A stretch of 64,000 bases of DNA from NCBI GenBank assembly GCA_022511075.1, contig JAFLSE010000012.1, forward strand, positions 1-64,000, read 5' to 3'. This document shows positions 63,912 to 64,000 of the stretch, piece after piece. This DNA is from Prevotella sp. (GTDB lineage: Bacteria > Bacteroidota > Bacteroidia > Bacteroidales > Bacteroidaceae). Each line of letters opens with the position of its first letter. The stretch's first letter is position 1. The position numbers and the translations under genes were made by a program. The notes beneath the pieces are model-generated. The model did no database searches and was not told the DNA's origin. It saw nothing but the letters and a program-made list of their open reading frames with translations.

Positions 63912-64000
63912 ATACGAAATGCAAAATTACAAAATTAAGTCGTAATAAACGTTATATTAGGCGGTAATTTTTCAAAAAAAACTTGAAAAGATTGGTTTTA

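Noticed and set aside
1-64000. CRISPR arrays, rRNA genes, intact insertion sequences or phage genes
   Set aside because: No regularly spaced repeat with unique spacers, no rRNA-like stretch, and no intact transposase, integrase or phage structural gene was seen.

Overview
The window looks like chromosomal DNA from a member of the Bacteroidales, most likely Prevotella or a close relative. The evidence is a recurring promoter of the form TTTG-N19..21-TAnnTTTG (the known Bacteroidetes housekeeping signal) ahead of many genes, a serine palmitoyltransferase for sphingolipids, DUF3078, DUF4421 and DUF1460 proteins, a type IX secretion sorting domain, a BspA-like leucine-rich-repeat protein, a DPP III peptidase with HECLGH and a HU-LysM membrane protein. 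The assignment rests on these signatures alone; no search was run.

Layout. 1-6.8 kb: two glycosyltransferases and two tandem uvrA paralogues, all on the minus strand. 6.9-11 kb: a T9SS-sorted small protein, an IS30 transposase relic, a DUF3078 outer-membrane protein, trmB and ilvE. 11-16.5 kb: hisB, a Crp/Fnr regulator, lepA, a lipoprotein, msrC and a YiiX-like papain-fold protein. 16.5-18 kb is a gene-poor graveyard with a composite palindromic repeat and a relic of an AAA ATPase. 18-24 kb: an oxidoreductase, DUF4421, two convergent and overlapping cell-wall enzymes, nadC and a beta-barrel protein.

24.2-32.3 kb is the most unusual part: a visibly AT-rich plus-strand block that starts with a long structured RNA and continues as seven closely packed genes. 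They are two paralogous lipoproteins, a four-TM protein, a GTPase-like P-loop protein, two membrane proteins with cytosolic N-terminal domains and extracytoplasmic C-terminal domains, and a Sel1-like protein. The three central junctions overlap or nearly touch. I know of no named system with this content; it looks like an envelope-spanning, GTPase-controlled apparatus. A second copy of the RNA lies at 56.6-56.9 kb, also about 65 nt ahead of an exported-protein gene (the BspA-like gene), so the RNA is probably a regulated leader or attenuator family.

32.8-49.3 kb is mostly core plus-strand genes: ftsY, rimO, HU, HU-LysM, then tRNA-Cys, a lipid kinase, spt, tRNA-Pro, tRNA-Asp, degP, an AraC-type regulator with DPP III and an AlkD-like protein, a Fur-family regulator, purA, hisS and ruvC. 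49.4-55.8 kb is one minus-strand unit encoding a TolC-MacA-MacB efflux pump with its own LytS/LytTR two-component pair. 55.8-57 kb holds tandem repeats, a second copy of the palindromic element and the second RNA. 57-64 kb: the BspA-like protein, galK and galM, then folC and uvrB. Together with the two uvrA genes and ruvC, the window carries much of the nucleotide excision repair machinery, though not clustered.
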